Counted from the first letter of the stretch, positions 11,155-20,929 are shown. The stretch is DNA of 64,000 bases from Hamiltosporidium tvaerminnensis (GCA_022605425.2 CM061246.1:1854501-1918500), one strand, 5' to 3'. Numbers and translations are program-made. The notes: generated from the letters alone by a model not told the origin.

Positions 11155-11270
11155 ATTTAATAGTTTAATGTTTAATAGTTTAATGTTTAATAATTTAATG
11201 TTTAATAGTTTAATGTTTAATAGTTTAACGTTTAATAGTTTAGTGTTTAATAGTTTAATAGTTTAATACT
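11155..11270. repeat. TTTAATGTTTAATAG tandem repeat after TPS1
   Basis: About eight degenerate copies of a 14-16-base unit TTTAATAGTTTAATG in the 3' flank of TPS1. Confidence 0.8.
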
Positions 11271-11387
11271 TCTATATTTAATTACATTAATTAGATAAAT
11301 TAAAAAGCTTAAAATTTTTTTTATCAAAATTATATTTTCTATAATCTTTAGTGATAATACGTAAATAAATAATAAATCTAAAAAATA

Positions 11388-11672
11388 ATGGAAAAATATT
11401 CAATCATTAAAAATTGGTTTAATGATATAAGATGTTTGAAGATTAAAAAAAGTTTAATTTTAAAATATAAATTTATAAAAAAATACCAAACGATTCAGAA
11501 ATACTTTAAAGAGAATACTAAAATAAAAAAGAATACTAAATTAAAAAAGAAAAATAAATTTAAAAACAATAATAAATTTGAAAACAATAATAAATTTGAA
11601 AATAATAATAAATTTGAAATGAATAATAAATTTGAAATGAATAATAAATTTGAAATGAATACTAAACTATAA
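11388..11672 (+). CDS. questionable low-complexity Asn/Lys-rich ORF
   Basis: 94 codons from an ATG. The first ~45 residues are Lys/Ile-rich; the rest is a tandem run of five to six N-N-K-F-E-x units encoded by an 18-base DNA repeat (AATAATAAATTTGAAATG). The frame may simply be a by-product of the repeat, since the opposite strand is open too. It lies between TPS1 and the convergent ataxin-2 gene, a position where other spacers in this window hold tandem repeats. I would not insist that it is expressed. Confidence 0.25.
   Translation: MEKYSIIKNWFNDIRCLKIKKSLILKYKFIKKYQTIQKYFKENTKIKKNTKLKKKNKFKNNNKFENNNKFENNNKFEMNNKFEMNNKFEMNTKL
11555..11665. repeat. 18-bp tandem repeat
   Basis: Units of AATAATAAATTTGAAA(A/T)(C/G), five to six copies, nearly perfect. 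Confidence 0.75.
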
Positions 11673-11727
11673 CATTTCACCAAAATATAATCAAATTGTA
11701 ATTTTATTAAAAAATTAAAAAAACCTT

Positions 11728-13287
11728 CTATTTTTTCCTGTAATTAGAATATCCATAACCTATAATACTAGGCCTGACAGCAGATTCACTCTTATTTTCT
11801 TTATATTCAGTATAATGCTCTCCACATCCCCAGGAGGTAGGTGGTTTAAAAGAATATGTAAATTTACTTGTCACTGCTTCAATAAAAGTTTTAAAATTTT
11901 TAAATGTTCTGGAAATTGGCTTACCATAAGAAATCTTTTTTGTTGGGACCATAGATTCTGAAATTTTGTCTTTGACTGTAATTTCTTCTTTTTCTGTGGA
12001 AAGAGAAGAAATGGATTTGTCAGAAGATTTGGAATCCGAATTTATTTGTGGATTTTCTTTTTCTTTTATTGGTGATGAAGGTCTGTGTGTTGAATTTTCA
12101 GAGGATTTTGATTCTAAAATTTTTATATTTTCTTTTTTAAAAGTCTCTCTGATTGGTGAAGAAGGTCTGTGTGTTGAATAATTTTTTGGTGCCACAATTT
12201 TTGTACTTTCTTCCTTAATTGTCTCTCTTGTTGGTGAAGAGAGTCTGTGAGGTGGATAGTCTTTTATTTCAACATTCCTCATACTCTCCTCCTTCTTAAA
12301 ATTTTCTTTTATCGGTGATGAGGGTCCGTGAGGTGGATAGTCTTTTAGTTCAACATTCCTTGTACTCTCCTTCTTAAAATTTTCTTTTATCGGTGATGAG
12401 GGTCTGTGGGGATAATCCTTAGATTCTCCATTCCTTGTGCTCTCCTTCTTAAAATTTTCTTTTATCGGTGATGAGGGTCTGTGAGGATAATCCTTAGATT
12501 CTCCATTCCTTGTGCTCTCCTTTCTAAAATTTTCTTTTATCGGTGATGAGGGTCTGTGAGGATAATCCTTCGATTCTCCATTCCTTAAACTTTCCTTTCT
12601 AAATGTTTCTTTCTTTTTTATTAAACCATTTCTTTTCTTCCTATCATTTAAAACAGAAGAATATTTTTCTTCTTCATTTATATCATAAAAATGTCCTCTT
12701 TCTTCCATTCGGTGTCTGTCCGTACATTTTTTACTGAGAATTTCCTGTGCCAATTTTTTTGCGTGTTCCACATTTTTTTTGTAAAATTCCGAATTTTTAT
12801 CCAAAACAACTGTATATTGAGATTCATCAAAACTAGATTTTATACCAAAAAGTTGTTCATTTGCTTTAAATTGGTCCCAGTTTTTACTTTCTTTTACATT
12901 AAAACTTTCACTTTCACCATTCTTACACTCAAAATGCACCAAATCACTTTTTTTATCTTCTTTTTTACCCATAAAATCACCATCAATAAAAAATCCTTCA
13001 TTTTCTTGTATCTCAGATATTTTTAAAGAATCCTCCATTCGTATAACTAAAGTAGGAAAAATTAACTTCGGATTTGTTACAAAATATGCATCACTCAAAT
13101 CTATCAAATTATTGTTAAAATTCTTAAGATTTCCTATTATTTCATCATCTGTGATTGTTCGTATCTTAATAAATATTTTTGTTGCACTCTTCATGGGTTC
13201 ACTAGCTTCTTTTTCATTTTTTTTCTTTTTAAAAATGTCTGTCAAGAAATTAACCAATATATTACTTTTTAAAAATTCTCTAAACAT
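11728..13287 (-). CDS. PBP1: ataxin-2 / Pbp1-like protein with tandem repeats
   Basis: 519 aa from the ATG at 13287. Ataxin-2 family proteins bind mRNA/poly(A)-binding protein and act in stress granules and mRNA stability. Residues ~35-95 fit the LSm-like domain (KIFIKIRTITDDEIIGNLKN...LIDLSDAYFV). Residues 138-186 carry the diagnostic LsmAD domain: WDQFKANEQLFGIKSSFDE, then SQYTVVLDKNSEFYKKNVEH and AKKLAQEI. Residues ~227-408 are seven tandem copies of a ~25-28-residue unit with the core HRPSSPIKENFKKEST, degenerate in the distal copies; each copy has an S-S-P site that could be a proline-directed phosphosite. The C terminus is basic and disordered. I did not see a clear PAM2 motif. The gene converges with TPS1. 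Family call is strong; the repeat region is unusual. Confidence 0.85.
   Translation of the reverse strand: MFREFLKSNILVNFLTDIFKKKKNEKEASEPMKSATKIFIKIRTITDDEIIGNLKNFNNNLIDLSDAYFVTNPKLIFPTLVIRMEDSLKISEIQENEGFFIDGDFMGKKEDKKSDLVHFECKNGESESFNVKESKNWDQFKANEQLFGIKSSFDESQYTVVLDKNSEFYKKNVEHAKKLAQEILSKKCTDRHRMEERGHFYDINEEEKYSSVLNDRKKRNGLIKKKETFRKESLRNGESKDYPHRPSSPIKENFRKESTRNGESKDYPHRPSSPIKENFKKESTRNGESKDYPHRPSSPIKENFKKESTRNVELKDYPPHGPSSPIKENFKKEESMRNVEIKDYPPHRLSSPTRETIKEESTKIVAPKNYSTHRPSSPIRETFKKENIKILESKSSENSTHRPSSPIKEKENPQINSDSKSSDKSISSLSTEKEEITVKDKISESMVPTKKISYGKPISRTFKNFKTFIEAVTSKFTYSFKPPTSWGCGEHYTEYKENKSESAVRPSIIGYGYSNYRKK
12063..12606 (-). repeat. in-frame ~80-bp coding tandem repeat
   Basis: Seven copies of a ~75-84-base unit inside the ataxin-2 gene, recognisable on the plus strand by TATCGGTGATGAGGGTCTGT. 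The 5'-most copies of the gene (12370-12600) are almost identical, the 3' ones diverged, suggesting recent amplification at one end. Confidence 0.9.
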
Positions 13288-13609
13288 CTTATATTTTGTT
13301 TGACTCGCTTGTTTTATAGTAAAATGTGAAAAGTGTTTCAGATAAGAACCAACTTATTTTTTAAAAATTTTAAAATATAAAAAAATATAAAAATAGATAA
13401 AAAATAATATTTTTTTTTTATTTTTTTACTCTTTAAAATTTCTAATAATTTTGTTTTTTTTATTAAATTAATTTTCTAATTTAGAGATGTCTCTTTTTTT
13501 TAATACAATAATAACTTGGTAATTTTTTAATAAAATTTCCAATTTTTTATAATTCTAAAATAAATTTTGTATTTTTAACTTCTAAAATAATTTATATCTT
13601 TCTAGCCTA

Positions 13610-13760
13610 AACTCACCTTTTAAATTTAAAAATAATTTATATCTTTTAACTTTACTCACCTTTTAATTTTCTAAATTACTCACCTTTTAATTTTCTAATT
13701 TACTCCCCTTTTAATTTTCTAAATTATTCACCTTTTAATTTTCAAACTAATTCACTTCTT
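13610..13760. repeat. CTCACCTTTTAATTTTCTAA tandem repeat upstream of MnSOD
   Basis: Five to six degenerate ~25-base copies ending about 50 bases before the MnSOD start codon, so within its promoter region. Confidence 0.8.
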
Positions 13761-13807
13761 ATTTCAAATTTATTTTTAAATTATTATTTTACATTAAATT
13801 TACTACA

Positions 13808-13811
13808 CCCC
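13808..13811 (+). promoter_or_regulatory. CCCC directly before MnSOD ATG
   Basis: CCCC abuts the ATG at 13812, the strongest example here of the microsporidian CCC start-proximal signal. Confidence 0.5.
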
Positions 13812-14501
13812 ATGGTATTCTCACTTCCTTCTCTTCTCTACCAATACAATGAACTAGAACCTTACATTGACACCGAAACTATGGAAATTCATCATCAAAA
13901 ACACCACCAAACATACATAAACAATCTAAACACTGCTCTAAGTAAAGTACCTTCTATGGTAGATCCTTCTCTTGTAGAAATTTTGTTGTCTACAAATAAT
14001 TTTACAGAAATATCTGAAGATTTAAAAAAAACAATTTTAAACAATGCGGGTGGTCATTACAACCACAGTCTCTTTTGGGTTTGTATGAGTCCAAATTCAA
14101 ATGTAACTGATATGCTTATTCCTCTAAAAACACAAATCGAAAAAGATTTTCAATCTTTTGAAAATATGAAAAATATATTTAATAGTAAAGCTTTGAGTGT
14201 CTTTGGATCTGGATGGGTATGGCTTTGTTACAATACAAACCAACAAAAATTGTCAATTACTACTTCTTTAAATCAAGATAATCCTATTTCTTTTGATACC
14301 AATCTCATTCCATTTTTATGTCTTGATGTATGGGAACATGCCTATTACTTAAAATATCAGAATAAAAGAAAAGATTATGTGGATCAGTGGTGGAATACAG
14401 TTGATTGGAAAAATGTTTCGTTGTTTTATGATGAATATGCTCTTACTGGACATCATATACGTGTTGAAGCAGATGGTAAGATTGGGATGAGGGATTTGTG
14501 A
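13812..14501 (+). CDS. manganese superoxide dismutase
   Basis: 229 aa, converts superoxide to hydrogen peroxide and oxygen. The Fe/Mn-SOD fold is complete: N-terminal EIHHQKHHQTY with metal ligand His27, NNAGGHYNHSLFW with His85, LDVWEHAYYLKYQNKR with Asp172 and His176. GGH-x-NHSLFW and the later WVWL point to the Mn form. There is no N-terminal targeting extension; the protein begins directly at the fold (MVFSLPSLLYQY), so it is probably cytosolic. The signature NNAGGHxNHSLFW is the one typical of bacterial SodA rather than the FNGGGHINH type of mitochondrial enzymes, so a bacterial origin is worth testing. A ~25-residue C-terminal tail follows the usual end. Convergent with the elongin C gene. 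Confidence 0.95.
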   Translation: MVFSLPSLLYQYNELEPYIDTETMEIHHQKHHQTYINNLNTALSKVPSMVDPSLVEILLSTNNFTEISEDLKKTILNNAGGHYNHSLFWVCMSPNSNVTDMLIPLKTQIEKDFQSFENMKNIFNSKALSVFGSGWVWLCYNTNQQKLSITTSLNQDNPISFDTNLIPFLCLDVWEHAYYLKYQNKRKDYVDQWWNTVDWKNVSLFYDEYALTGHHIRVEADGKIGMRDL

Positions 14502-14589
14502 GAAATTAAAATTTTCTTTGTTTTAATATTAATTTTTCTTATTTGAACTTTTTCTGTCACTTTCTTAATATTTCTTTAAGGTTTTTTTA

Positions 14590-14850
14590 AAATCAAAGTA
14601 TAATATTTATGAGCTAAAGATTTTTTTTTAATTCTTATAAATTTTTTTTAAGTCGGATCTTAAAGACAGAAGAGAGGAATATAATATTTATGAGCTAAAG
14701 ATTATTTTTTTAATTTTCTTTAATTTTTTATTTCATGTCTTAAAGACAGAAGAGAGGAATATAATATTTATGAGCTAAAAATTCTTTTTTTTTATTTCAT
14801 ATCTTAAGAAAATGTCAAGGAAATATAATATTTATAATCTAAAATTTTTT
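14590..14850. repeat. tandem repeat between MnSOD and elongin C
   Basis: Four degenerate copies of an ~80-base unit containing ATATAATATTTATGAGCTAAAG and a poly-T run; copies two and three also share GTCTTAAAGACAGAAGAGAGG. Sits in the convergent 3' spacer. Confidence 0.85.
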
Positions 14851-14926
14851 TTTTAATTTTTTTTTTCACATTTATAAAAAGATTAAATGTAATTTTTAAA
14901 TGTAATTTTATTTAAAATATTTATAT

Positions 14927-15220
14927 TTAAATTCCAAGATAAGCAGACACATCTAAAAGTTCTAAAGTTTCTTCGTCTCTCATTTCAAAGTCAGAAGGTT
15001 TCGTACGATGATTATTATAATTATATTGGAAATTAAGAAAATCTACTACTCTTTTAAGAAGACGTGAATGTATAGGAAGAACTGCTGATCGGCATTTTGC
15101 TTCAACAAATGGATGGTTTTCAGAAAATATAAATTTTAATGTTGAACTTTGGAATGCAATTTTTTCAGGAACAATAAATTCGTGTCCGTCGTAGGAAGTG
15201 AGTTTAATGTTTTTTGTCAT
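14927..15220 (-). CDS. ELC1: elongin C
   Basis: 97 aa, the family's usual length (about 100-112). Elongin C is a Skp1-fold adaptor that links substrate receptors to cullin ubiquitin ligases and partners with elongin A. Seen here: IKLTSYDGHEFIVPEKIAFQ at residues 5-24, which matches the elongin C opening (S-x-DGHEFIV), SSTLKFIF, then LPIHSRLLKRVVDFLNFQYN and the C-terminal LELLDVSAYLGI, the hydrophobic helix that contacts BC-box partners. ATG at 15220; no CCC motif. The absence of the Skp1 C-terminal extension separates it from SKP1. Confident call. Confidence 0.9.
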   Translation of the reverse strand: MTKNIKLTSYDGHEFIVPEKIAFQSSTLKFIFSENHPFVEAKCRSAVLPIHSRLLKRVVDFLNFQYNYNNHRTKPSDFEMRDEETLELLDVSAYLGI

Positions 15221-15759
15221 TTATGTGTTTGTTTATGTAAAAAGAAATAAATATTTTTTTTTTGAGATGAAACACTCTGTTTGGCTATCCAACAAGTCAA
15301 AGATCTAAAACATCTTTGTTTTAGATTTATATAATTAAAATGATTTGTTGCCTTTTTAAGGAAATTCGATTGTGTAACTCAAATAATTTATTTCATTTTA
15401 AAAAGAAAAATAATTATGAAAATAATTTTTAGTAGTTTGACTTAAATAATAGTGATATCAATGTATTTATATTCGATGATAGTATTACCATTGTCTAGTA
15501 TAAAAATTTCTATTTTTATTATTTATATTTAATTAAAATTATAATTGATACAATTAATTTTTTATTATAAATATTACATTTGATGTGAATAAGCTTTATA
15601 GTTTCAAATAAATTTGTCAAACTAGCAATCAAATAGATTAAATCAATTGATAGGTAAGGAGTTAAATATTTTATTCGTGTTTAGAACCCTTGGAATGAAA
15701 AGAAGAAAAAAATCTGAAAAATAAAGTTTGTTAAAAATTTTTTTTTAATAAAATTTATG
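15221..15759. other. AT-rich spacer
   Basis: No gene or recognisable repeat seen. Confidence 0.4.
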
Positions 15760-17580
15760 GCCATGTCAAGTTATCAAATTACAGATCTTCGAGTAGTTCG
15801 CATAATAAAGATTATGGAAACAATCTTAAGGCAATCTTTATACATATAAAGCTGATATATGAATGAATCATAAATTTGATTAAATATAAAAATATTCTAA
15901 ATTTTTGTGCAATTTGTTAAAATATAAAATCAACAGTTTTATAATCGAGAATTCTATTTTAAAGAAATAGAGAAACTGGTAGCGAAGATTGTGATAAATT
16001 GTATAAAGAGATACATTGTTACCTTTGTTTTTTGTGTTGTGTATAGATCCATAAAGTCGCAAATATATAAACAAATTTACAAAGAACTAAAACACTAAAA
16101 AATTTCTTTAAAAAATAAACTCTTGCTTATCTATGATCTGGTGCGTATCAAAAGCAAAATTTTACTTTTGTCTCGGTAACAGAGAATACTAGTTTTCTCA
16201 TAAATGAAAAAAACTTGAAACTATCAAGAATAAACACATCTAATCATTTACAGTAGCAAAACGCAGTGAATATTTGGCTTCATGCGTTTTCATGTAAAAA
16301 TAGATACCAAAATATACCAATGAAAACCTAAAGATTCTGATTTTGATCATGTTTTATGGCTTTTTTTACAGATTGAACCTTAAGAAAAATCAAATAGCAA
16401 AATTAAACAATATTGCATAAAAAACATATATTGTATATTGTTTAATATAACAACAACCCATTTGCAATCAAATCGATTTATATATTGGAATGAAAAGAAG
16501 CTCTTATTTTAATCAACGTATGAATTACGTCAGATTGCAGTGATTTAATTTATTCACCAATGAGATTCTTTAAGAACCTTACCGTTTTTTTTACCGATTT
16601 TTAAATAGTTATAGAAAAGCAAAGAAATTTTAACTAATAACGCAGCAATCCTAACGCCGAAGAATAGCAAAAAAACATATTTGTATTTAATAAGGTTTCT
16701 TCCCGATAAAGTATCGAATAGAAAAATATACCAGTAAGAAATAAAATATAATACTAAGAATAATACTATATTGAGATTTGTGATTATCGAAACATCTTAG
16801 GCACAAGAACAAAAGTATATAGGCGAAATGGTTTTCTGCTATATAAGATAGAAATGTATCCTGACTGCAAGATAAAAACTCCTGTCTTTTTTTATAATTA
16901 GTAATGCTTTAGCAAACTGGTGTAAAAAAATACTTGGATATTACTAAATTAGACAAATAATGAAATGCTTAGATTTACTTTTACTAAATAGATGCAAACT
17001 TCCCCACCATTCCGGGTGCAGAATTGGCTTCGAATGTTCTCTGCTTGTGTAAAAGGCGGCTAATAAGGACTTGTTCTCCAGGTTTGGGTTGGGCGTCGGG
17101 CTATCAACCTTTTAAAACTAACTTGTTACGAAACTCGAAAAAGTAAGCAAACCCACTGTAAAAAGACCCGTGGGTGGTATTACTGTAAGCGACCAAGGCT
17201 CGTGCAGGGTTTTATGCGAACAAAATGGTGAAATGGATATAAATTAAGTATATTAAAGTAACTTGGAGTCACTTTGTACAATTCATTCTTTAAACAACAT
17301 AAGGAATTAAAAGGGAATCTTTAAAACAGAAGATTTTTTCATATTTATTTTCATGAATCAGATAGGATTACACTTAATTGAAATCAGAATTATTTCAAAA
17401 TTCTCACTTAAAATTATAGAATTGAATCAAATAAGAAAGCTTAACTCTTTGGCTAATGATTCAAACCAACAGAGATTAAAAATATCCATTTATAATGATG
17501 GAAAAAAACAGCAGAGGTTATTGAAGCATTAGTGACCATGTTATCGAAGAATCACTCTATATAAGACTTTGATTCCTACT
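15760..17580 (+). mobile_element. decayed R2-like LINE copy (C3) with nested SINE
   Basis: Fragments in order match the LINE at 20930-24727: YGNNLKA...IH near 15815 (the RT block before the first catalytic Asp), VTFVFCVVYRSIK near 16020 (RT block equal to LLFVLCMDPLSRK), FCYI*DRNVS near 16835 (zinc-knuckle region), a degenerate endonuclease segment near 17345-17420 (ITLIEIRI) and SLANDSNQQ near 17450. Heavily broken by stops and indels. At 16998-17224 a SINE of family A interrupts it between the equivalents of the FLFNRYK and SHSVQE segments. Confidence 0.75.
16998..17224 (+). mobile_element. SINE-like repeat family A, copy A4, nested in LINE C3
   Basis: Opposite orientation to the other three copies. 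Reads CCCCACCATTCCGGGTGCAG, AGAATTGGCTTCGAA, then AACTTGTTACGAAACTCGAA, GGTGGTATTACTG and GGCTCGTGCAGGG. The tRNA-like head is missing (5' truncated). LINE sequence continues on both sides, so the SINE is younger than that LINE copy. Confidence 0.8.
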
Positions 17581-17982
17581 TAGTAGACGCTTTTATCTGA
17601 TGAATAGGGAAAGTTTTCGGCTGGTCAAAAAACTAAACTAATCAAAAGAAAAATGTCTAAAACGCTCAAACCAACAGATTCCTTATTCACTAGCGGGTTG
17701 TATTTTCATCCTTTGAACTGAACAGGTTGTAGAAAAAAAATTTGGTCAAAATCAAATTAAAAATTTTAAAACAGGCCGAATACGGAAAAAAGTGACAAAA
17801 AGCGGTCAGATGAGTGTAATACTAGATTTGATTTGATAAATTTTTACCATTTAAACTGTTGAAAAACTTTATTTGTAATTTGAATACTAAATAAAATATT
17901 TTATTTTGCAAAATCATATTTAATAATTTTAACAAAATTTTAATATCTTCAAGTCATATTTTGAAAAAATAAAATAAATATT
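17581..17982. other. spacer between LINE relic and NHP2 gene
   Basis: No gene seen; AT-rich 3' flank of the NHP2 gene. Confidence 0.4.
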
Positions 17983-18342
17983 TTATTGCACAAATGCATA
18001 TTTCAAAATATTTTTCATATCTTCTTCTTCTTCTTTATCAAATGAAAAGAAACAACAACAACTTGGCAGTTTCCTTTTACTTGCATCACACAAATCATTT
18101 TTACTATTAACAAAAATATACGGAACACCTTTTTCTTCACACAAAACCGGTAAATGCGAAATTAAATCCAAAGGAGATACATCTCCTCCCAAAACCATAA
18201 ACCCATTCTTTCCGCCCAATATAGCCTTAGTACACGCACTAGCACCTCTTTTCAATACACCCGCCCTTCTCTTAACTTTTAAAAGTTTTTGTATTTTACC
18301 AGTAATTTTTTCGTTAGCTAAAGGAGACGCAATAGGAATCAT
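17983..18342 (-). CDS. NHP2: NHP2-like H/ACA snoRNP protein (L7Ae family)
   Basis: 119 aa. NHP2 is one of the four core proteins of H/ACA snoRNPs that direct pseudouridylation of rRNA. The family pattern is clear: PIASPLANEKITGKI near the start, VLKRGASACTKAI (kink-turn binding helix), GFMVLGGDVSPLDLISHLPV, LCEEKGVPYIFVNSKNDL, then CDASKRKLPSCC where NHP2 proteins have GxAxxTKRPTS. Opening PIA(S/K)PLA favours NHP2 over SNU13 or eL8. Slightly shorter than yeast NHP2 (156 aa) at the N terminus, as usual for microsporidia. ATG at 18342 has a CCC motif just upstream. It lies 45 bases downstream of eL15 on the same strand; the two may share readthrough but have their own start signals. Confidence 0.88.
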   Translation of the reverse strand: MIPIASPLANEKITGKIQKLLKVKRRAGVLKRGASACTKAILGGKNGFMVLGGDVSPLDLISHLPVLCEEKGVPYIFVNSKNDLCDASKRKLPSCCCFFSFDKEEEEDMKNILKYAFVQ

Positions 18343-18346
18343 AAAA

Positions 18347-18349
18347 GGG
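18347..18349 (-). promoter_or_regulatory. CCC motif before NHP2 start
   Basis: On the minus strand TACCCTTTTATG: CCC four bases before the ATG at 18342. Confidence 0.45.
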
Positions 18350-18387
18350 TAAAAAAATAAAAAATTAAAAAAAATAAATAAAAAGAT

Positions 18388-19002
18388 TTATCGATACTTA
18401 AGTAAAGAAACCGTATTATTTCTCTTCCAACACGCTTTTCTACTTCCACCTTTGGTTTTATTAAATCTTAAACCTTTACCAAGTCCCCTACTAGATTTTG
18501 TAGCAGATGTAAGTCCTCTAGCCTCACGGTGCTTCTTATCTCCCTTACATATCCAATTAAGTCTAGGATCGTTACGAATACTTTGATTCATTGGATCAAC
18601 CATTATAACTTCATAAAACTTATACACCCAGTCCTGTGCAACCCAATACGAGTTTAAAATTCGATAATTTCCTATTTTTTTTCCAACTTCAATTTCTCCT
18701 AAAGCTTGTAAACTCTTAGAACCTTTTCGTTGCTGAATACCTTGGTTGCTTGGTTTCCCATTTATTATACCTTTTTTTGCTACTCTTTTTGCATTTCCTC
18801 TTTTAACTCGAACTCTGAAAATATAAATACCAGATTTTGCTTTATATCCCAGTTTACGTGCCTTTTCTGGATATGTAGGTCTCATAGCACGATGTACAAC
18901 TGGTCTCTGTCTGTATTCCCATGCTCTTAATCTTAGTAAATATCTCATTACATCAGATTGCTTTTTTTTATGAAGCTCCCGTAGGTAAAAACTTGCACCC
19001 AT
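18388..19002 (-). CDS. RPL15: large-subunit ribosomal protein eL15
   Basis: 204 aa, the standard eukaryotic length. eL15 is a core protein of the 60S subunit. Seen: MGASFYLRELHKKKQSDVMR, LRAWEYRQ, RPTYPEKARKLGYKAKSGI, IFRVRVKRGNAKR, GKPSNQGIQQRK, RILNSYWVAQDWVYKFYEVI, DPRLNWICKGDKKHREARGL and the basic C terminus TSATKSSRGLGKGLRFNKTK. No intron is needed: the frame is complete from ATG at 19002, which is preceded by CCCC at 19006-19009. NHP2 follows 45 bases downstream. Confidence 0.98.
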   Translation of the reverse strand: MGASFYLRELHKKKQSDVMRYLLRLRAWEYRQRPVVHRAMRPTYPEKARKLGYKAKSGIYIFRVRVKRGNAKRVAKKGIINGKPSNQGIQQRKGSKSLQALGEIEVGKKIGNYRILNSYWVAQDWVYKFYEVIMVDPMNQSIRNDPRLNWICKGDKKHREARGLTSATKSSRGLGKGLRFNKTKGGSRKACWKRNNTVSLLKYR

Positions 19003-19005
19003 TAA

Positions 19006-19009
19006 GGGG
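19006..19009 (-). promoter_or_regulatory. CCCC motif before eL15 start
   Basis: Minus strand reads GACCCCTTAATGG; CCCC lies three bases before the ATG. Confidence 0.5.
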
Positions 19010-19429
19010 TCTGACTTTCAAGTAATTGAAAAAAAAGAAAAAATAATTTTATAAATAATTGAATTGAAAGCAGTTTCTAAAAAAATTATATATTTTACTG
19101 TAAGAACCATCTATTAGACAAAAAAAAACCAAAAAGAAAAAAAATAGTTTTTAAAAAATAACGAAATTACTAAATAAGAAATAAAAGTGACGCTTTATTT
19201 TAATTAATAGAACATTGAAATAATGAATTTATTAAACAAAAATATATTGTATATTACAACTAAACATCAAATACTCTAATTCGTCATTTAAACTTTGTCG
19301 CAAAAACATTTTTATATAAGATGAGATGTAAAATAAAATATTTTACAGTTTTACCGTTGAATATGACTGTCTAAAATTAAAATCAGAATTTATAAAATTT
19401 ATTTAATTTTATTTAAAGAAATTATGTTC

Positions 19430-19645
19430 TATATTCTATATTGTATATTCTAAATTGTATATTCTAAATTGTATATTCTAAATTCTATATTCTTTATTCT
19501 AAATTCTATATTCTAAATTCTATATTCTAAATTCTATATTCTTTATTCTTTATTCTTTATTCTATATTCTTTATTCTTTATTCTTTATTCTTTAATCTTT
19601 GTTCTATATTCTTTATTCTTTGTTCTAATTCTTTATTCTTTATTA
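19430..19645. repeat. TTCTATATTCTAAA microsatellite-like array
   Basis: About 210 bases of degenerate 7-8-base units (TATTCTA, TATTCTT, AATTCTA). Confidence 0.9.
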
Positions 19646-19789
19646 AATGTTTTTATTTTAGTCTCTTTAGATTATTTTCTATTTTAGCCTATATTCTTGG
19701 TCAATCGAAACAAGAAAAACCTAATTTATATTTTTGATTAAATCGATAGGTTAATATTGTATTTATAACTTTATACTGTAAATATTCTG

Positions 19790-19872
19790 CTTTGTTAAAA
19801 TAAGTATTACTTTATTTAAAAGTATCACTTTTTTTAAAATAGTGGCAACTGTTATATTTGTTTCTGCTTTGT
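19790..19872 (-). repeat. 3'-end fragment of repeat family B (B7)
   Basis: TTTATTTAAAAGTATCAC followed by TTTTTTTAAAATAGTGGCAA and TGTTATATTTGTTT match the 3' terminal ~75 bases of the copy at 48860-49592 (element read on the minus strand). Only the 3' end is present, as expected of a 5'-truncated retro-insertion. Confidence 0.65.
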
Positions 19873-20929
19873 TGAAAAATCTTATTTTAGTAAAACCATA
19901 TATTAATATTTCAACAAATTTTAGGTTGGAATCATAATTTGTTATAAAAATTGATTTTATTCTAATGGTATTTGATCTTTAAGGATGTAATTCTTATTTA
20001 GAAATGGATACTTTGTATAATTTGGTACCAAAATTAATATTTAATTTCTATAAATTTATCTAAAATCTTTAGTTTTCTACTTTGAAATAAACCCTGCCTT
20101 CTGATTATTTCATTTCTAAATATTAGTCAATCTTTGCGAGTGCTTATGCTTTAATAGTTTAAAATATTCAGATTTATAGATTTTAGAAGCCCTATATGGC
20201 AGTGTATATTCTAAATATTTAAGTTTTATTTAAGTGTCTGATTAAAACTTATTTCTCCGATTTTCTTCGTTTTGCTAACAAATCAATCTTAGAAATAAAA
20301 ATTAATAAAACACTTTAATAGATTTTTAAATCCTATGTATTGAATTCTATTAATAGATCAACTAAAAAAAGCTATTTAAAAAGGAAATACCTAGCTATAT
20401 TAAAATTACGAGATATCATATAATAACCTATGATTCTGATAAAAATTATATTCCCAATCCTAATTTTTCTAACTTTACTAACTTTTCTTGAAAATATTAA
20501 TTAATCAACCTTTTTTTTGCTCGTTTAATATATTTATATCTCAGATAAATTAAATATAACAGTATTTTCCCTTTTATAGTCTTTGAATCGAGTTTTTTAA
20601 ATAAAAATTCTAACAAATTTGCTTTCTAATTTTATATTTGTCCAAAATTTAATCTCATCTAGTAAATTCATTTATATATTATAAGTTACAAAATATTACC
20701 ATTATACTTTTAATGATATCATATCGTTTATCCAATCTAAAAAAGAAATAATCTTTTTATTTCTCTATATACCCAATCTCTTATTATTAAACACAGCTAC
20801 TAATATGTTAATATCAAAGTCTATATTAATTCAATTCGGATACTTGTTATATATTTTTAATTTAATTAATTTTACATTTTTTTAGATTTATATAAGCTAT
20901 ATATTTCAAAACCAACTATTTAATAAAAT
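19873..20929. other. AT-rich stretch without a recognised gene
   Basis: No gene seen. If the LINE to the right split the LRR-like gene at 24729, the missing 3' half could be expected here on the minus strand, but I could not recognise it. Confidence 0.4.

Noticed and set aside
15880-16074. Minus-strand 64-codon frame
   Set aside because: Antisense shadow of LINE relic C3; the same antisense frame exists in C1 at 22734-22916.
18730-18930. 66-codon plus-strand frame
   Set aside because: Antisense to eL15.
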